Assembly: GCF_013177455.1 (NCBI RefSeq)
Contig: NZ_CP053660.1
Span: 3,720,001-3,784,000, forward strand
Length of the DNA: 64,000 nt
Origin: Nocardioides marmotae
GTDB lineage: Bacteria > Actinomycetota > Actinomycetes > Propionibacteriales > Nocardioidaceae
Reading direction: 5' to 3'
Part shown: positions 50,666-59,089 of the stretch, piece after piece
Numbering within the stretch: position 1 is the first letter of the stretch
How the letters are laid out: the number at the start of each line of letters is the position of its first letter
The notes under the pieces: model-generated
Database searches by the model: none
What the model was told of the DNA's origin: nothing
What the model saw: the letters and a program-made list of their open reading frames with translations, nothing else
Made by a program: the position numbers and the translations under genes

Positions 50666-51466
50666 TCAGGCAGGCAGCAGCCCGGCGGCGGCGAGCGCGT
50701 CGAGGAGCGGGCGGGGGTCGGGCTGCTCGGCGGTGCCCTGCAGCACGACGGTGTCGGCCCCGGCCTCGCGCAGCTCACCGACCCGCGCGGCGACCCGGGC
50801 GGGCAGGTCGGCCTCGGTCGGGTCGACCTCGGCGTAGACGGTGACGACCGCCCGGCCGGGTCGGCCCGAGGCCGAGCGGCCCTCGTCGACCAGGCCGCGG
50901 GCGCGGCGGACCGAGGCGGGGTCGCTGCCGGAGTCGTCGAGCAGCACGCCGTCGGCCACCTCGCCGGCCAGCCGGACGGTCCGCGGGCCGCGCGCGCCGA
51001 CGAGCAGCGGCGGCCGCTGGGCCGGTGGCCGGTCGAGCGCGACGCGGTCGAGGGCGACGTACCGTCCGGAGGCGTCGACGCGGCGGCCGTCGAGGAGGTC
51101 GCGGACGGCCTCGGTGTGCTCGCGCAGCAGCGTCAGCGGCGAGCCGACCGCGCCGCCGACCTGAGCCGTCCAGTCCTGGACGCCGTGGCCGAGCACCGGC
51201 ACGAGCCGGCCCGGCCAGAGCCGGGCGAGGGTGGCGATCTCCATCGCGGCGAGGGCCGGGTTGCGCAGCGGCACGGGCAGCAGGCCGACGCCGACCCGCA
51301 CCCGCTCGGACCAGGCCAGCGCCGCGGTCGCGGCGGTCAGCCCGCCGTCGAGGAAGCAGTCCTCCCACAGCCACAGCTCCGGCACGCCCGCCTCGTCGGC
51401 GGCGCGGACCACCGCGCGCAGGTCCTCGGGCGGCTGCTGGGGGCGGAAGACGATCCCGGTGCTCAC
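50666..51466 (-). CDS. LLM class flavin-dependent oxidoreductase
   Basis: 266-residue luciferase-like TIM-barrel enzyme, of the F420- or FMN-dependent type common in actinobacteria. GIVFRPQQPPEDLRAVVRAA then ADEAGVPELWLWEDCFLDGG, VRVGVGLLPVPLRNPALAAM, RLVPVLGHGVQDWTAQVGG and PPLLVGARGPRTVRLAGEVA with DGVLLDD are family blocks. Substrate unknown. GTG start 5 bases after the stop of the glutamate-synthase-like gene, so both are probably one operon. In F420-using actinobacteria such enzymes reduce varied hydride acceptors. Confidence 0.85.
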   Translation of the reverse strand: MSTGIVFRPQQPPEDLRAVVRAADEAGVPELWLWEDCFLDGGLTAATAALAWSERVRVGVGLLPVPLRNPALAAMEIATLARLWPGRLVPVLGHGVQDWTAQVGGAVGSPLTLLREHTEAVRDLLDGRRVDASGRYVALDRVALDRPPAQRPPLLVGARGPRTVRLAGEVADGVLLDDSGSDPASVRRARGLVDEGRSASGRPGRAVVTVYAEVDPTEADLPARVAARVGELREAGADTVVLQGTAEQPDPRPLLDALAAAGLLPA

Positions 51467-51471
51467 CCGGG

Positions 51472-53031
51472 TCAGCGTGCCACGGCGGGGTGGGGGTCGT
51501 CGGGCAGCCGGCCGAGCACGAGGTCCTCGATCGTGGCGGCGAGCTCCGGGCTCGGCAGGCCCCAGCCGGGCTCGTAGCCGTAGGCCTCCCGCAGGCTCGT
51601 GGCCGCGCGCGTCCCGTCGACGAGGTCGACGTCGTCGGGCCCGATGAGGGCGGGGTGGACCACGCCCACCGCCTCGGCGATCTTGAGCAGGTCGCGCCGC
51701 AACGAGGCGACGTACGTCGCCGCGCGCACCGACTTCAGCGCCGGGTCGAGCCCGCGGGCCAGCCGCGGGTCCTGGGTGGCGACGCCGGTCGGGCAGGTGT
51801 CGGCGTGGCACTTCTGCGCCTGGATGCAGCCGATCGCGAGCATCGCCTCCCGGCCGACGCTGATCCCGTCGACGCCCAGCGCCAGCGCGACGACGGCGTT
51901 CTCCGTCAGCCCCAGCTTGCCGCCGCCGAGGAAGGTGACCTCGTCCTGGAGCCCCGCGCGGGCGAAGCGCCGGTAGACCTCGGCGAACCCGAGCCGGAAG
52001 GGATAGGCGACCGAGTCGGAGAAGACCATCGGCGCCGCGCCGGTCCCACCCTCGCCGCCGTCGATGGTGACGAAGTCGACGCCGCGGTCGCGGCTGCTCA
52101 TCAAGGTCACCAGCTGGTCCCAGAAGGTCATGTCACCGACCGCGGACTTGATGCCGACCGGCAGCCCGGTCTCTGCGGCCAGCAGCTCGACGAAGTCCAG
52201 CATCGAGTCGGTGTCGGAGAAGGCCGTGTGCCGGCTCGGCGAGGCGCAGTCCTGCCCGACGGGGATGCCGCGGATCTCGGCGATCTGCGGGCTCACCTTC
52301 GCGCCGGGAAGCATGCCGCCGAGCCCGGGCTTGGCGCCCTGCGACAACTTGATCTCCAGCGCCCGGACCGGCGCGGAGGCGACGAGGTCCCTGAGCCGCG
52401 CGAGGTCGAAGCGGCCCTCGGCGTCGCGGCAGCCGAAGTAGGACGTGCCGATCTGGAAGATCAGCTCGCCGCCGTTGCGGTGGTACGGCGAGAGCCCGCC
52501 CTCGCCGGTGTTCTGCAGGCAGCCGGCCAGGGCGGCGCCGCGGTTGAGCGCCTCGACGGCGTTGCCCGAGAGCGAGCCGAAGCTCATGCCGGAGATGTTG
52601 ACGATCGAGCCCGGCCGGAAGGCCTTGGTGCGGCCACGCGGCCCGCCGAGCACCTTGCCCATCGGCAGCGGGACGTTCTCCTCGGCGTGCGGGGCGGTGG
52701 CGGCGCCGGGGCCGGCGAAGGTCCGGTGCTTGACCACGGGGTAGCCCGAGCTGTTCTCGATGTCGTTGTCGGTGCCGAACCCGACGTAGGTGTTCTCGCC
52801 CTTGGAGGAGGCATAGACCCAGCGGCGCTGGTCGCGGGAGAAGGGGCGCTCCTCGTCGTTGGAGGTGACGATGTACTGCCGCAGCTCGGGGCCGAACCGC
52901 TCCAGGGTGTAGCGCAGGTGTCCGACCACGGGGAAGTTGCGCAGGATCGCGTGCTTGCGCTGCGTGAGGTCGTGGGCGGCGACCGCCCCGAGGGCGGCCG
53001 CGCCGACGGCGGCGATCTTCGTCCAGCTCAT
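51472..53031 (-). CDS. FMN-binding glutamate synthase family protein
   Basis: 519-residue protein with one N-terminal membrane-like helix (KIAAVGAAALGAVAAHDL) followed by the FMN/glutamate synthase central barrel. Clear parts: GSIVNISGMSFGSLSGNAVE, NTGEGGLSPYH, ALEIKLSQGAKPGLGGMLPG, FVTIDGGEGGTGAAPMVFSD, and the [3Fe-4S] cysteine pattern IGCIQAQKCHADTCPTGVAT. It lacks the N-terminal glutamine amidotransferase and the C-terminal beta-helix of full GltB, so it is the archaeal/YerD-like short form; its reaction in bacteria is not established. The ATG at 53029-53031 is divergent from the PhaC-like gene across 40 bases. Confidence 0.85.
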   Translation of the reverse strand: MSWTKIAAVGAAALGAVAAHDLTQRKHAILRNFPVVGHLRYTLERFGPELRQYIVTSNDEERPFSRDQRRWVYASSKGENTYVGFGTDNDIENSSGYPVVKHRTFAGPGAATAPHAEENVPLPMGKVLGGPRGRTKAFRPGSIVNISGMSFGSLSGNAVEALNRGAALAGCLQNTGEGGLSPYHRNGGELIFQIGTSYFGCRDAEGRFDLARLRDLVASAPVRALEIKLSQGAKPGLGGMLPGAKVSPQIAEIRGIPVGQDCASPSRHTAFSDTDSMLDFVELLAAETGLPVGIKSAVGDMTFWDQLVTLMSSRDRGVDFVTIDGGEGGTGAAPMVFSDSVAYPFRLGFAEVYRRFARAGLQDEVTFLGGGKLGLTENAVVALALGVDGISVGREAMLAIGCIQAQKCHADTCPTGVATQDPRLARGLDPALKSVRAATYVASLRRDLLKIAEAVGVVHPALIGPDDVDLVDGTRAATSLREAYGYEPGWGLPSPELAATIEDLVLGRLPDDPHPAVAR

Positions 53032-53058
53032 GTCCTGTGCGGTACCCGCATCGCCCGG

Positions 53059-53064
53059 TACGTT
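53059..53064 (+). promoter_or_regulatory. -10 element of the PhaC-like gene (leaderless)
   Basis: TACGTT, 7 bases before the ATG at 53072. Confidence 0.5.
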
Positions 53065-53071
53065 GCGCCCC

Positions 53072-54547
53072 ATGGACCTCGTCCCGAAGCCCGACCAGGT
53101 CGTCTCCGCGGCGGGCAACCTGGCCCACAAGCTGCTCTACGGCGGGCTGGCGGACCTGCGCCCCATGCCGCGCACCCTGATCGACGAGGGCACGATGCGC
53201 GAGCTGTACCACTACCGGCCGCTCGCGAGCGCCGGTGAGCAGGGCGACCCGGGCGACCCGGTGCTGCTGGTGACCCCGCTGGCCGCGCCCGCGATCTGCT
53301 TCGACCTGCGGCGCGGCTGCTCGCTGGTCGAGCACCTGCTCGACACCGGGCGGCCGACGTACCTCGTGGAGTACGGGCAGGTCTCCTTCCGCGACCGCTC
53401 GCTCGGCATGGAGCACTGGGTCGAGGACGTCGTGCCGGCGGCGATCCGCGAGGTCTCCCGGCACGCCGGCGGTCGACCCGTCCACGTCGTCGGGTGGTCC
53501 CTCGGCGGCATCTTCACGCTGCTCGCCGCGGCCGTCGACGCCGGGCTCCCGGTCGCGTCGCTGACCGCGCTCGGCACGCCGTTCGACGTCTCCCAGGTCC
53601 CCCTGGTCGCGCCCCTGCGCCCGCTGCTGAACCTGAACCCCACCGACGGGCGGGGCGCGATCACCCGCGCCTACCAGGCGATGGGCGGCGCGCCGACGCC
53701 GCTGGTGCGGTGGGCCTTCCAGCTCAGCTCCTTCCAGAAGCTGGTGACCAAGCCGCTGGCCGTGGCCACCCATCTCGACGACACCGACTTCCTGGCCCAG
53801 CTCGAGGCGGTCGACCGGTTCACCGCGAACATGACGGCCTACCCCGGCCGCTCCTTCGGGCAGCTCTACCACCGGTTCGTGAAGGGCAACGTGCTCAAGA
53901 CCGGCGAGGTCGTGCTCGGGGACCGCACGATCCGGCTGGAGGAGGTCGCCGCGCCGGTGCTGGTCTTCGCCGGCGCCAACGACGGCATCGCGCCCGTCGG
54001 CGCGGTCCGCGCGCTGCTGCCGCACCTGAGCTCGTCGGAGGAGGTCCGCTTCGAGATCGTCCCCGGCGGCCACCTCGGCATGCTGACCGGGCGCGGTGCC
54101 CGCGGCACCACCTGGGAGGTGCTCGACGAGTGGTTCGAGCAGTGGTCGGGGCGTTCCGCCGCGCGGCCCGATGCCCCGCCGGTGGACGGGCCGGCCGCCG
54201 CGAAGGGCGCCGCCAGGAAGGGCACCGTCAAGAAGACCCCGGCCAAGAAGGCGGCGGTGAAGAAGGCGGCGGCGAAGAAGACGGCCGCCAAGAAGACGCC
54301 CGCGAAGAAGACGGCAACGAAGAAGACGCCGGCCAAGAAGGCCGCCACCACGAAGACGGCGGCGAAGAAGGCCACCGCGAAGAAGAGCGCGAGCACCAGG
54401 ACCGCCACCAAGAAGTCCGCCGCCAAGAAGACGACCGCGAGGAAGGCCACGGCGACCCGGACCACGAAGGCCGCCGGCTCGGACGCGATCGGCACGAACC
54501 CGACCCGGCGCTACGGCTCCGGCGGCTCCCGGTCGTTGGCGCGCTGA
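53072..54547 (+). CDS. PhaC-like alpha/beta hydrolase with histone-H1-like Lys/Ala tail
   Basis: 491 residues. The first ~365 form an alpha/beta hydrolase of the polyhydroxyalkanoate synthase/PhaC-like group: VLLVTPLAAPAICFDLRRGC, GMEHWVEDVVPAAIREVSRH, nucleophile motif VVGWSLGGIFTLLAAAVD, acid in PVLVFAGANDGIAPVGAVRA, His in VPGGHLGML. True PhaC uses Cys in G-x-C-x-G; here it is Ser, so esterase or depolymerase-like chemistry is more likely. The tail (about 375-475) is dense in KK-A/T/P repeats (PAKKAAVKKAAAKKTAAKKT), as in histone H1, HBHA or PhaF-type nucleoid-binding phasins. It may tie the protein to DNA or polyanions. Followed 1 base later by a transporter gene. Confidence 0.8.
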   Translation: MDLVPKPDQVVSAAGNLAHKLLYGGLADLRPMPRTLIDEGTMRELYHYRPLASAGEQGDPGDPVLLVTPLAAPAICFDLRRGCSLVEHLLDTGRPTYLVEYGQVSFRDRSLGMEHWVEDVVPAAIREVSRHAGGRPVHVVGWSLGGIFTLLAAAVDAGLPVASLTALGTPFDVSQVPLVAPLRPLLNLNPTDGRGAITRAYQAMGGAPTPLVRWAFQLSSFQKLVTKPLAVATHLDDTDFLAQLEAVDRFTANMTAYPGRSFGQLYHRFVKGNVLKTGEVVLGDRTIRLEEVAAPVLVFAGANDGIAPVGAVRALLPHLSSSEEVRFEIVPGGHLGMLTGRGARGTTWEVLDEWFEQWSGRSAARPDAPPVDGPAAAKGAARKGTVKKTPAKKAAVKKAAAKKTAAKKTPAKKTATKKTPAKKAATTKTAAKKATAKKSASTRTATKKSAAKKTTARKATATRTTKAAGSDAIGTNPTRRYGSGGSRSLAR

Positions 54548-54548
54548 G

Positions 54549-55901
54549 GTGGCCACGCAGGAGACCTCCCGGGCGGCGGCGTCCGGGCCCCCGGCGGCGC
54601 TGCCCCGCGGCGTACGCATCGGCTACGGCTCGGGATCGGTCGCGACCGGCGCCTTCGGCACCGTCCCAGGGCTCATGCTGCTGCCCTTCCTCACCGACTC
54701 CCTCGGCATCGCCGCCGTCCTGGCCGGCGTCATCGTGTTCCTGCCCAAGGCATGGGACGTGGTGCTCAACCCGATCGCCGGCCGGATCAGCGACCGGAGC
54801 ACCGACCCGCGCGGGCCCCGGCGCCCGTTCCTGCTGCGCGCCGGTCTCGTGCTGGCGGCGAGCTTCGCGCTGATCTTCGCCGCGCCGTCGATGGCCACCG
54901 GCCTGGAGGCGGCGTGGGTGCTGGTGTGCTTCCTCGGCTGCGCCTCGGCGTACGCGTTCTTCCAGGTCCCCTACGTCGCCATGCCCACCGAGATGACCTC
55001 GTCCTACGACGAGCGCACCCGGCTGATGACCTGGCGGGTCGCGATCCTCGCCCTCACGATCCTGGTCGCGGGCGGCACGGCGCCGCTGATCCGCGACGCG
55101 GTCGGCGGGCGCGACGGCTACCGCGTCATGGGCGTGGTGATGGCGCTGATCATCCTCGTCGGGGTGGTCTCCTCCTACCTCGGCACGCGCCACGCACCCG
55201 TCGGCACCGTCGAGCCCGGCGCCGGCTCGCTGCGCGACCAGCTGCGGATCGTCGCGACCGCGCGGGACTTCCGGCTGCTGCTCACCACCTTCGTGGTCCA
55301 GGCGCTGGCGACCGGCGCGATGCTCGCGGGCGTCGACTACCTCGCCGAGGACGTCCTGGCCAGCACCGGCGCCGCGACGGTGCTGTTCCTCTGCTTCGTC
55401 GGCCCCGCCCTGCTGCTCACCCCCGCCTGGGCGGCGCTGGGGCAGCGGATCGGCAAGAAGCGCGGGTACGTCGCCTCCTCGGTGCTCCTCGCCGCCGGCG
55501 CCGCGCTCGCCGCCTTCTCCGACGTCGCGCCGACCGCGGTGGTCTTCGCCGCGGTCGCCCTCGCCGGCGTGGGGTACGCCGGGTGCCAGGTCTTCCCGAT
55601 GGCGATGCTCCCCGACGCGGCCGCGGTCGACGCCCGCCGGACCGGCAGCGGCCGCGCCGGCGTCTACACCGGCGTGTGGACCGCCGGCGAGACGCTCGGC
55701 CTCGCGCTCGGCCCGGCGGTCTTCGCGCTGGTCCTCGCGCTCGGCGACTACCGCTCCTCCACCGACGGCGCCGCCGCCCAGCCGGACTCGGCGGTCACCG
55801 CGATCGTCCTCGGCTTCTCCCTCCTGCCCGCCCTGCTCGTGCTGGTGAGCCTGTGGTGGCTCGCCCGCTACAGCCTCGACGCCGATGAGGTCGACGCATG
55901 A
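54549..55901 (+). CDS. GPH/MFS-type sugar-cation symporter-like transporter
   Basis: 450-residue membrane protein with about 12 helices of the MFS_2 (melibiose carrier) family: GVRIGYGSGSVATGAFGTVP, LPKAWDVVLNPIAGRISDRS and RGPRRPFLLRAGLVLAAS match the GPH signature between helices 2 and 3. FFQVPYVAMPTEMTSSYDER is the second family block. FPMAMLPDAAAVDARRTGSG matches the matching loop of the C-half. The substrate could be a sugar, but in this family lipids and other solutes occur too. GTG start 1 base after the preceding stop; its own stop overlaps the decarboxylase start (ATGA), so all three genes are one unit. Confidence 0.87.
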   Translation: MATQETSRAAASGPPAALPRGVRIGYGSGSVATGAFGTVPGLMLLPFLTDSLGIAAVLAGVIVFLPKAWDVVLNPIAGRISDRSTDPRGPRRPFLLRAGLVLAASFALIFAAPSMATGLEAAWVLVCFLGCASAYAFFQVPYVAMPTEMTSSYDERTRLMTWRVAILALTILVAGGTAPLIRDAVGGRDGYRVMGVVMALIILVGVVSSYLGTRHAPVGTVEPGAGSLRDQLRIVATARDFRLLLTTFVVQALATGAMLAGVDYLAEDVLASTGAATVLFLCFVGPALLLTPAWAALGQRIGKKRGYVASSVLLAAGAALAAFSDVAPTAVVFAAVALAGVGYAGCQVFPMAMLPDAAAVDARRTGSGRAGVYTGVWTAGETLGLALGPAVFALVLALGDYRSSTDGAAAQPDSAVTAIVLGFSLLPALLVLVSLWWLARYSLDADEVDA

Positions 55902-57370
55902 CCACGACCGACCGCCCCGCCTCCCCCGACGCCGGCGCCACCGCCGGGGAGGTGCTCGACCGGCTCCGCACGCTCCAGCAGGCCGACCTGCCGGTGCACG
56001 GCGGCCGCACGCTGGCCTACGTCTACGACTCCGGGCTCGCCGAGGTCGACCGGGTCGGCCGCGAGGCGGTCGCGGCCTATGCCGGCTCCAACGGGCTCGA
56101 CCCGACCGCGTTCCCCAGCCTGCTGCGGATGGAGAACGACCTGGTCGCCTTCGCCGCCCGCCTGCTCGACGCCCCGGACACCGTGGTCGGGTCGGTCACC
56201 TCGGGCGGCACCGAGTCGGTGCTGCTCGCGGTGCAGACCGCCCGCGACGCCCGCCCCGACGTCGCCCGGCCCTCGATGGTCCTGCCCGCCACGGCGCACG
56301 CGGCCTTCCACAAGGCCGCCCACTACTTCGGCGTCGAGGCGCGCCTGGTCCCCGTCGGCCCGGACTTCCGCGCCGACGTCGCCGCCACCGCGGCCGCGAT
56401 CGACGACAGCACCGTGCTGGTGGTCGCCAGCGCGCCGTCGTACGCCCACGGGGTCGTGGATCCCGTCACCGAGCTCGCCGCGCTCGCGAGCAGCCGGGGC
56501 ATCCGGTGCCACGTCGACGCCTGCATCGGCGGGTGGGTCCTGCCGTACGCCGCGCGGCTGGGCCGCGCCGTGCCGCCGTGGACCTTCGCCGTCGACGGGG
56601 TGACGTCGATCAGCGTGGACCTGCACAAGTACGCCTACGCCCCCAAGGGCACCTCCCTCCTGCTGCACCGGACCCCGGCGCTGCGTCGTCCCCAGCTGTT
56701 CGCCTCCGCCGCCTGGCCGGGTTACACGATGCTCAACCCGACCATGCAGTCCACCCGCTCGGGCGGCCCCACCGCGGGCGCCTGGGCGGTCGTGCGGACC
56801 CTCGGCGACGCCGGCTACGAGCGCCTCACCGCCGACGTCCTCGAGGCCACCGACCAGATCGTGGCAGGGGTCGCCGACATCGACGCGCTGCGCGTGGTGG
56901 CGGCCCCCGACTCCACCCTCGTCGCGCTCGCCACCGACGCCACCTGCGACGCCTTCACGGTCTGCGACGAGATGACCGCCCGCGGGTGGTACGTCCAGCC
57001 GCAGATGTCCCACGCCGGCCAGCCGCCGACGATCCACCTCTCGGTGAGCGCGGCGACGCTGGCCGGGGTCGGGGACTTCCTCGTGGCGCTGCGCGAGTCC
57101 GTCGCGGCCGCCGTCGCCGCCGGCCCCGTGGCGGTCGACGCGGGCGTCGCGGACTACATCCGCTCCCTGGACCCGGCCGCGCTCACCGACGACGACTTCG
57201 ACGGGCTGCTCGCGGCCTCGGGCCTGGTCGGCGAGGCCGCCGACGGCGGGCTCGCCCTGCCCGAGCGGATGGCCGAGGTCAACGCCATGCTCGACCTGGC
57301 CTCCCCCGCGATGCGCGAGGCGCTGCTCGTCACGTTCCTCGACCGGCTCAGCCGGCCGACCTCCGCCTGA
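55898..57370 (+). CDS. PLP-dependent decarboxylase / sphingosine-phosphate-lyase-like
   Basis: 490-residue fold-type I PLP enzyme of the group II decarboxylase/S1P-lyase superfamily. GSVTSGGTESVLLAVQTARD binds the cofactor phosphate, HVDACIGGWVLPYA holds the Asp that contacts the pyridine, and the Schiff-base Lys is in SISVDLHKYAYAPKGTSLLL (about 246). An insertion-free C-domain has YVQPQMSHAGQPPTIHLSVS. The last ~110 residues form a helical extension. Relatives cleave long-chain-base phosphates or decarboxylate aromatic or acidic amino acids; the residues visible do not decide. Coupled to the transporter, it may process the imported solute. A family 3 repeat follows. Confidence 0.86.
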   Translation: MTTTDRPASPDAGATAGEVLDRLRTLQQADLPVHGGRTLAYVYDSGLAEVDRVGREAVAAYAGSNGLDPTAFPSLLRMENDLVAFAARLLDAPDTVVGSVTSGGTESVLLAVQTARDARPDVARPSMVLPATAHAAFHKAAHYFGVEARLVPVGPDFRADVAATAAAIDDSTVLVVASAPSYAHGVVDPVTELAALASSRGIRCHVDACIGGWVLPYAARLGRAVPPWTFAVDGVTSISVDLHKYAYAPKGTSLLLHRTPALRRPQLFASAAWPGYTMLNPTMQSTRSGGPTAGAWAVVRTLGDAGYERLTADVLEATDQIVAGVADIDALRVVAAPDSTLVALATDATCDAFTVCDEMTARGWYVQPQMSHAGQPPTIHLSVSAATLAGVGDFLVALRESVAAAVAAGPVAVDAGVADYIRSLDPAALTDDDFDGLLAASGLVGEAADGGLALPERMAEVNAMLDLASPAMREALLVTFLDRLSRPTSA

Positions 57371-57395
57371 GGCCGGGCCTGGAGGGCGGGCGTCG

Positions 57396-57481
57396 CTTCA
57401 TCAAGGTATGCAGCCCGACCGGCACTCCCCTGGCGGAGCTGCCCCGGGGAAGTGACGACTCACCTGCATACCTTGATGAAC
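57396..57481. repeat. MITE-like inverted-repeat element, family 3, copy 2
   Basis: 86-bp element with ends CTTCATCAAGGTATGCAG (57396-57413) and CTGCATACCTTGATGAAC (57464-57481), pairing 17 of 18. The inner inverted repeat is CACTCCCC / CGGGGAAGTG. It sits between two convergent genes, which both end within 26 bases of it. Copy 1 is at 36054-36138. Confidence 0.85.
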
Positions 57482-57503
57482 AGCCGCCGGGCGGCAGGAC
57501 GGC

Positions 57504-58430
57504 TCAGCGGCGAGGAGCGGTGCGGGCGAACTCGTCGACAGAGGCGAGCGTGTAGGACGCGGCGTCGGTGCCGAGCCCCTGCGCGACCTGGGCGGCGACG
57601 GCGCAGCCGAGCTCGGCGGCGCCACGCAGGTCCCGCCCGAGCGCGAGCCCGCGCAGGTAGCCGGCGGAGAACGCGTCGCCGCAGCCGGTCGTGTCGACGA
57701 CCTCGACGGCGTACGCCGGCACCTCGAAGGTCTCCGCCGCGGTGGCGACGAGCGCGCCCCGGGCGCCCTGGGTGACCGCGACCGTCCCGACGCCGTGGTC
57801 GAGCAGGGCCCGGGCGCCGTCGGCCAGCGAGGCGGCCCCGGTCAAGCCGAGCACCTGCTCGTCGTTGGGGAGCAGGTGATCGGTGTGCGGCAGCGCGTCG
57901 GCGACCCAGGCCAGCATGTCGGGATCCCCCGGCGCCAGCAGGTCGAGGGAGGTGGTCGCGCCGAGCGAGCGGGCGTGGGCGAGCAGCCGGCCCGCGGCCT
58001 CGCCGCCCAGGAACTCCGGGCCGCCGAGGTGGAGGTGGGTGATCCCCTCGAGCGCGCCGAGGTCGAGGTCGTCGAGGGTGAAGGCGCCGTTCGCGCCGAT
58101 GCAGTGCCACGCGGGGCGCTCGCCGCCCGGCCGGACCGGGATGACCGAGGCGGAGGTCTGGGCCTCGGCCTTGCGGACCAGCCCGGAGACGTCGACGCCC
58201 TCGTGCCCGAGCAGCGCGAGCAGGGTCCGCGCGACGGGGTCCTCCCCCACGGCGCCGAAGGCGGAGACCTGCGCCCCGAGCCGGCTGAGCACGACGCCGG
58301 TGCCGCCGGCGGTGCCGGCCGGGGACAGCGAGATCCGCTCGACCAGCTGCCCGTCGGAGCGCTCGGGGATCGACTCGACGCCGATCACGTGGGTGTCGAG
58401 GACGTGCACCCCGACGGTCGCGACCTTCAT
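57504..58430 (-). CDS. PfkB-family carbohydrate kinase
   Basis: 308-residue ribokinase-fold enzyme phosphorylating a sugar or nucleoside. The second PfkB signature VVDTTGCGDAFSAGYLRGLA with the catalytic Asp (about 255) is intact. SLSPAGTAGGTGVVLSRLGA, VSAFGAVGEDPVARTLLALL and HLHLGGPEFLGGEAAG fit the family, and HLLPNDEQVLGLTGAASLAD holds the N-x-x-E-like motif. The ATG overlaps the aldolase stop (ATGA). With a class II aldolase it may form a kinase-aldolase route in which a ketose is phosphorylated and then split to a triose phosphate; the sugar is unknown. Confidence 0.86.
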   Translation of the reverse strand: MKVATVGVHVLDTHVIGVESIPERSDGQLVERISLSPAGTAGGTGVVLSRLGAQVSAFGAVGEDPVARTLLALLGHEGVDVSGLVRKAEAQTSASVIPVRPGGERPAWHCIGANGAFTLDDLDLGALEGITHLHLGGPEFLGGEAAGRLLAHARSLGATTSLDLLAPGDPDMLAWVADALPHTDHLLPNDEQVLGLTGAASLADGARALLDHGVGTVAVTQGARGALVATAAETFEVPAYAVEVVDTTGCGDAFSAGYLRGLALGRDLRGAAELGCAVAAQVAQGLGTDAASYTLASVDEFARTAPRR

Positions 58431-59089
58431 GACTCCTCCTGCGGGTCGAGCTCCTGGGGCGTCCCGTAGCGGCGGCGGACGGCGGCCTCGACGACGGCGG
58501 CCTGCTGCTGCTCGGTCAGGACGCGCGGCGTGCCGAGGGCCGCGGCCCGGTGGTGCAGCGCGGCCAGCCACTCCAGCAGCTCGGCGTGCTCGACGGCCTT
58601 CGCGAGGGTGGGCCCGACCGCGACCGAGCCGTGGTTGGCCAGCAGCGCGGCCTGGCGTCCCTCGAGGGCGGCGGTCACGGCGGCGGCGAGCTCGGGGGTG
58701 CCGAAGGTGGCGTACGGCGCGACGCGGACCGCCCCGCCGAGCAGCAGCTGCTGGTAGTGCACCACCGGCAGCTCGTCGAGGACGCAGGCGACCGCTGTCG
58801 ACCAGGGCGCGTGGGTGTGGACGACCGCGGCGTGGTCGCCGGCGGCGTACGCCCCGAGGTGGAGGTCGAGCTCGGAGGTCGGCCGCAGCCGCCCCTCGAC
58901 CACGGCGCCGCCGAGGTCGAGGACCGTGACGTCGTCGGGGGTGCAGTCACCGAGCACGACCCCGCTCGCGGTGACCGCCACCCGCTCGCCCGCGCGCAGC
59001 GAGACGTTGCCGGCGGTCCCGACGAGCAGGCCCGCCGCGGCGAGGTGGCGCGCGGCGTCCGCGACCGCGCGGCGCATCGCGTCGCTCAC
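58427..59089 (-). CDS. Class II aldolase/adducin family protein
   Basis: 220-residue zinc aldolase-like protein, related to fuculose-1-phosphate aldolase. LLVGTAGNVSLRAGERVAVT binds the phosphate. The catalytic Glu is in RPTSELDLHLGAYAAG, zinc histidines in AVVHTHAPWSTAVACVLDEL, and the distal His in ALLANHGSVAVGPTLAKAVE. It would split a sugar phosphate to DHAP and an aldehyde. GTG start overlaps the TetR stop (GTGA), and its stop overlaps the PfkB kinase start, forming the operon TetR-aldolase-kinase. Confidence 0.87.
   Translation of the reverse strand: MSDAMRRAVADAARHLAAAGLLVGTAGNVSLRAGERVAVTASGVVLGDCTPDDVTVLDLGGAVVEGRLRPTSELDLHLGAYAAGDHAAVVHTHAPWSTAVACVLDELPVVHYQQLLLGGAVRVAPYATFGTPELAAAVTAALEGRQAALLANHGSVAVGPTLAKAVEHAELLEWLAALHHRAAALGTPRVLTEQQQAAVVEAAVRRRYGTPQELDPQEES

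Noticed and set aside
53866..54495. Minus-strand frame rich in Phe/Leu/Val/Ala resembling a membrane protein
   Set aside because: It is the antisense of the Lys/Ala repeat tail (AAG/GCC codons read backwards as CTT/GGC), not a real membrane protein.
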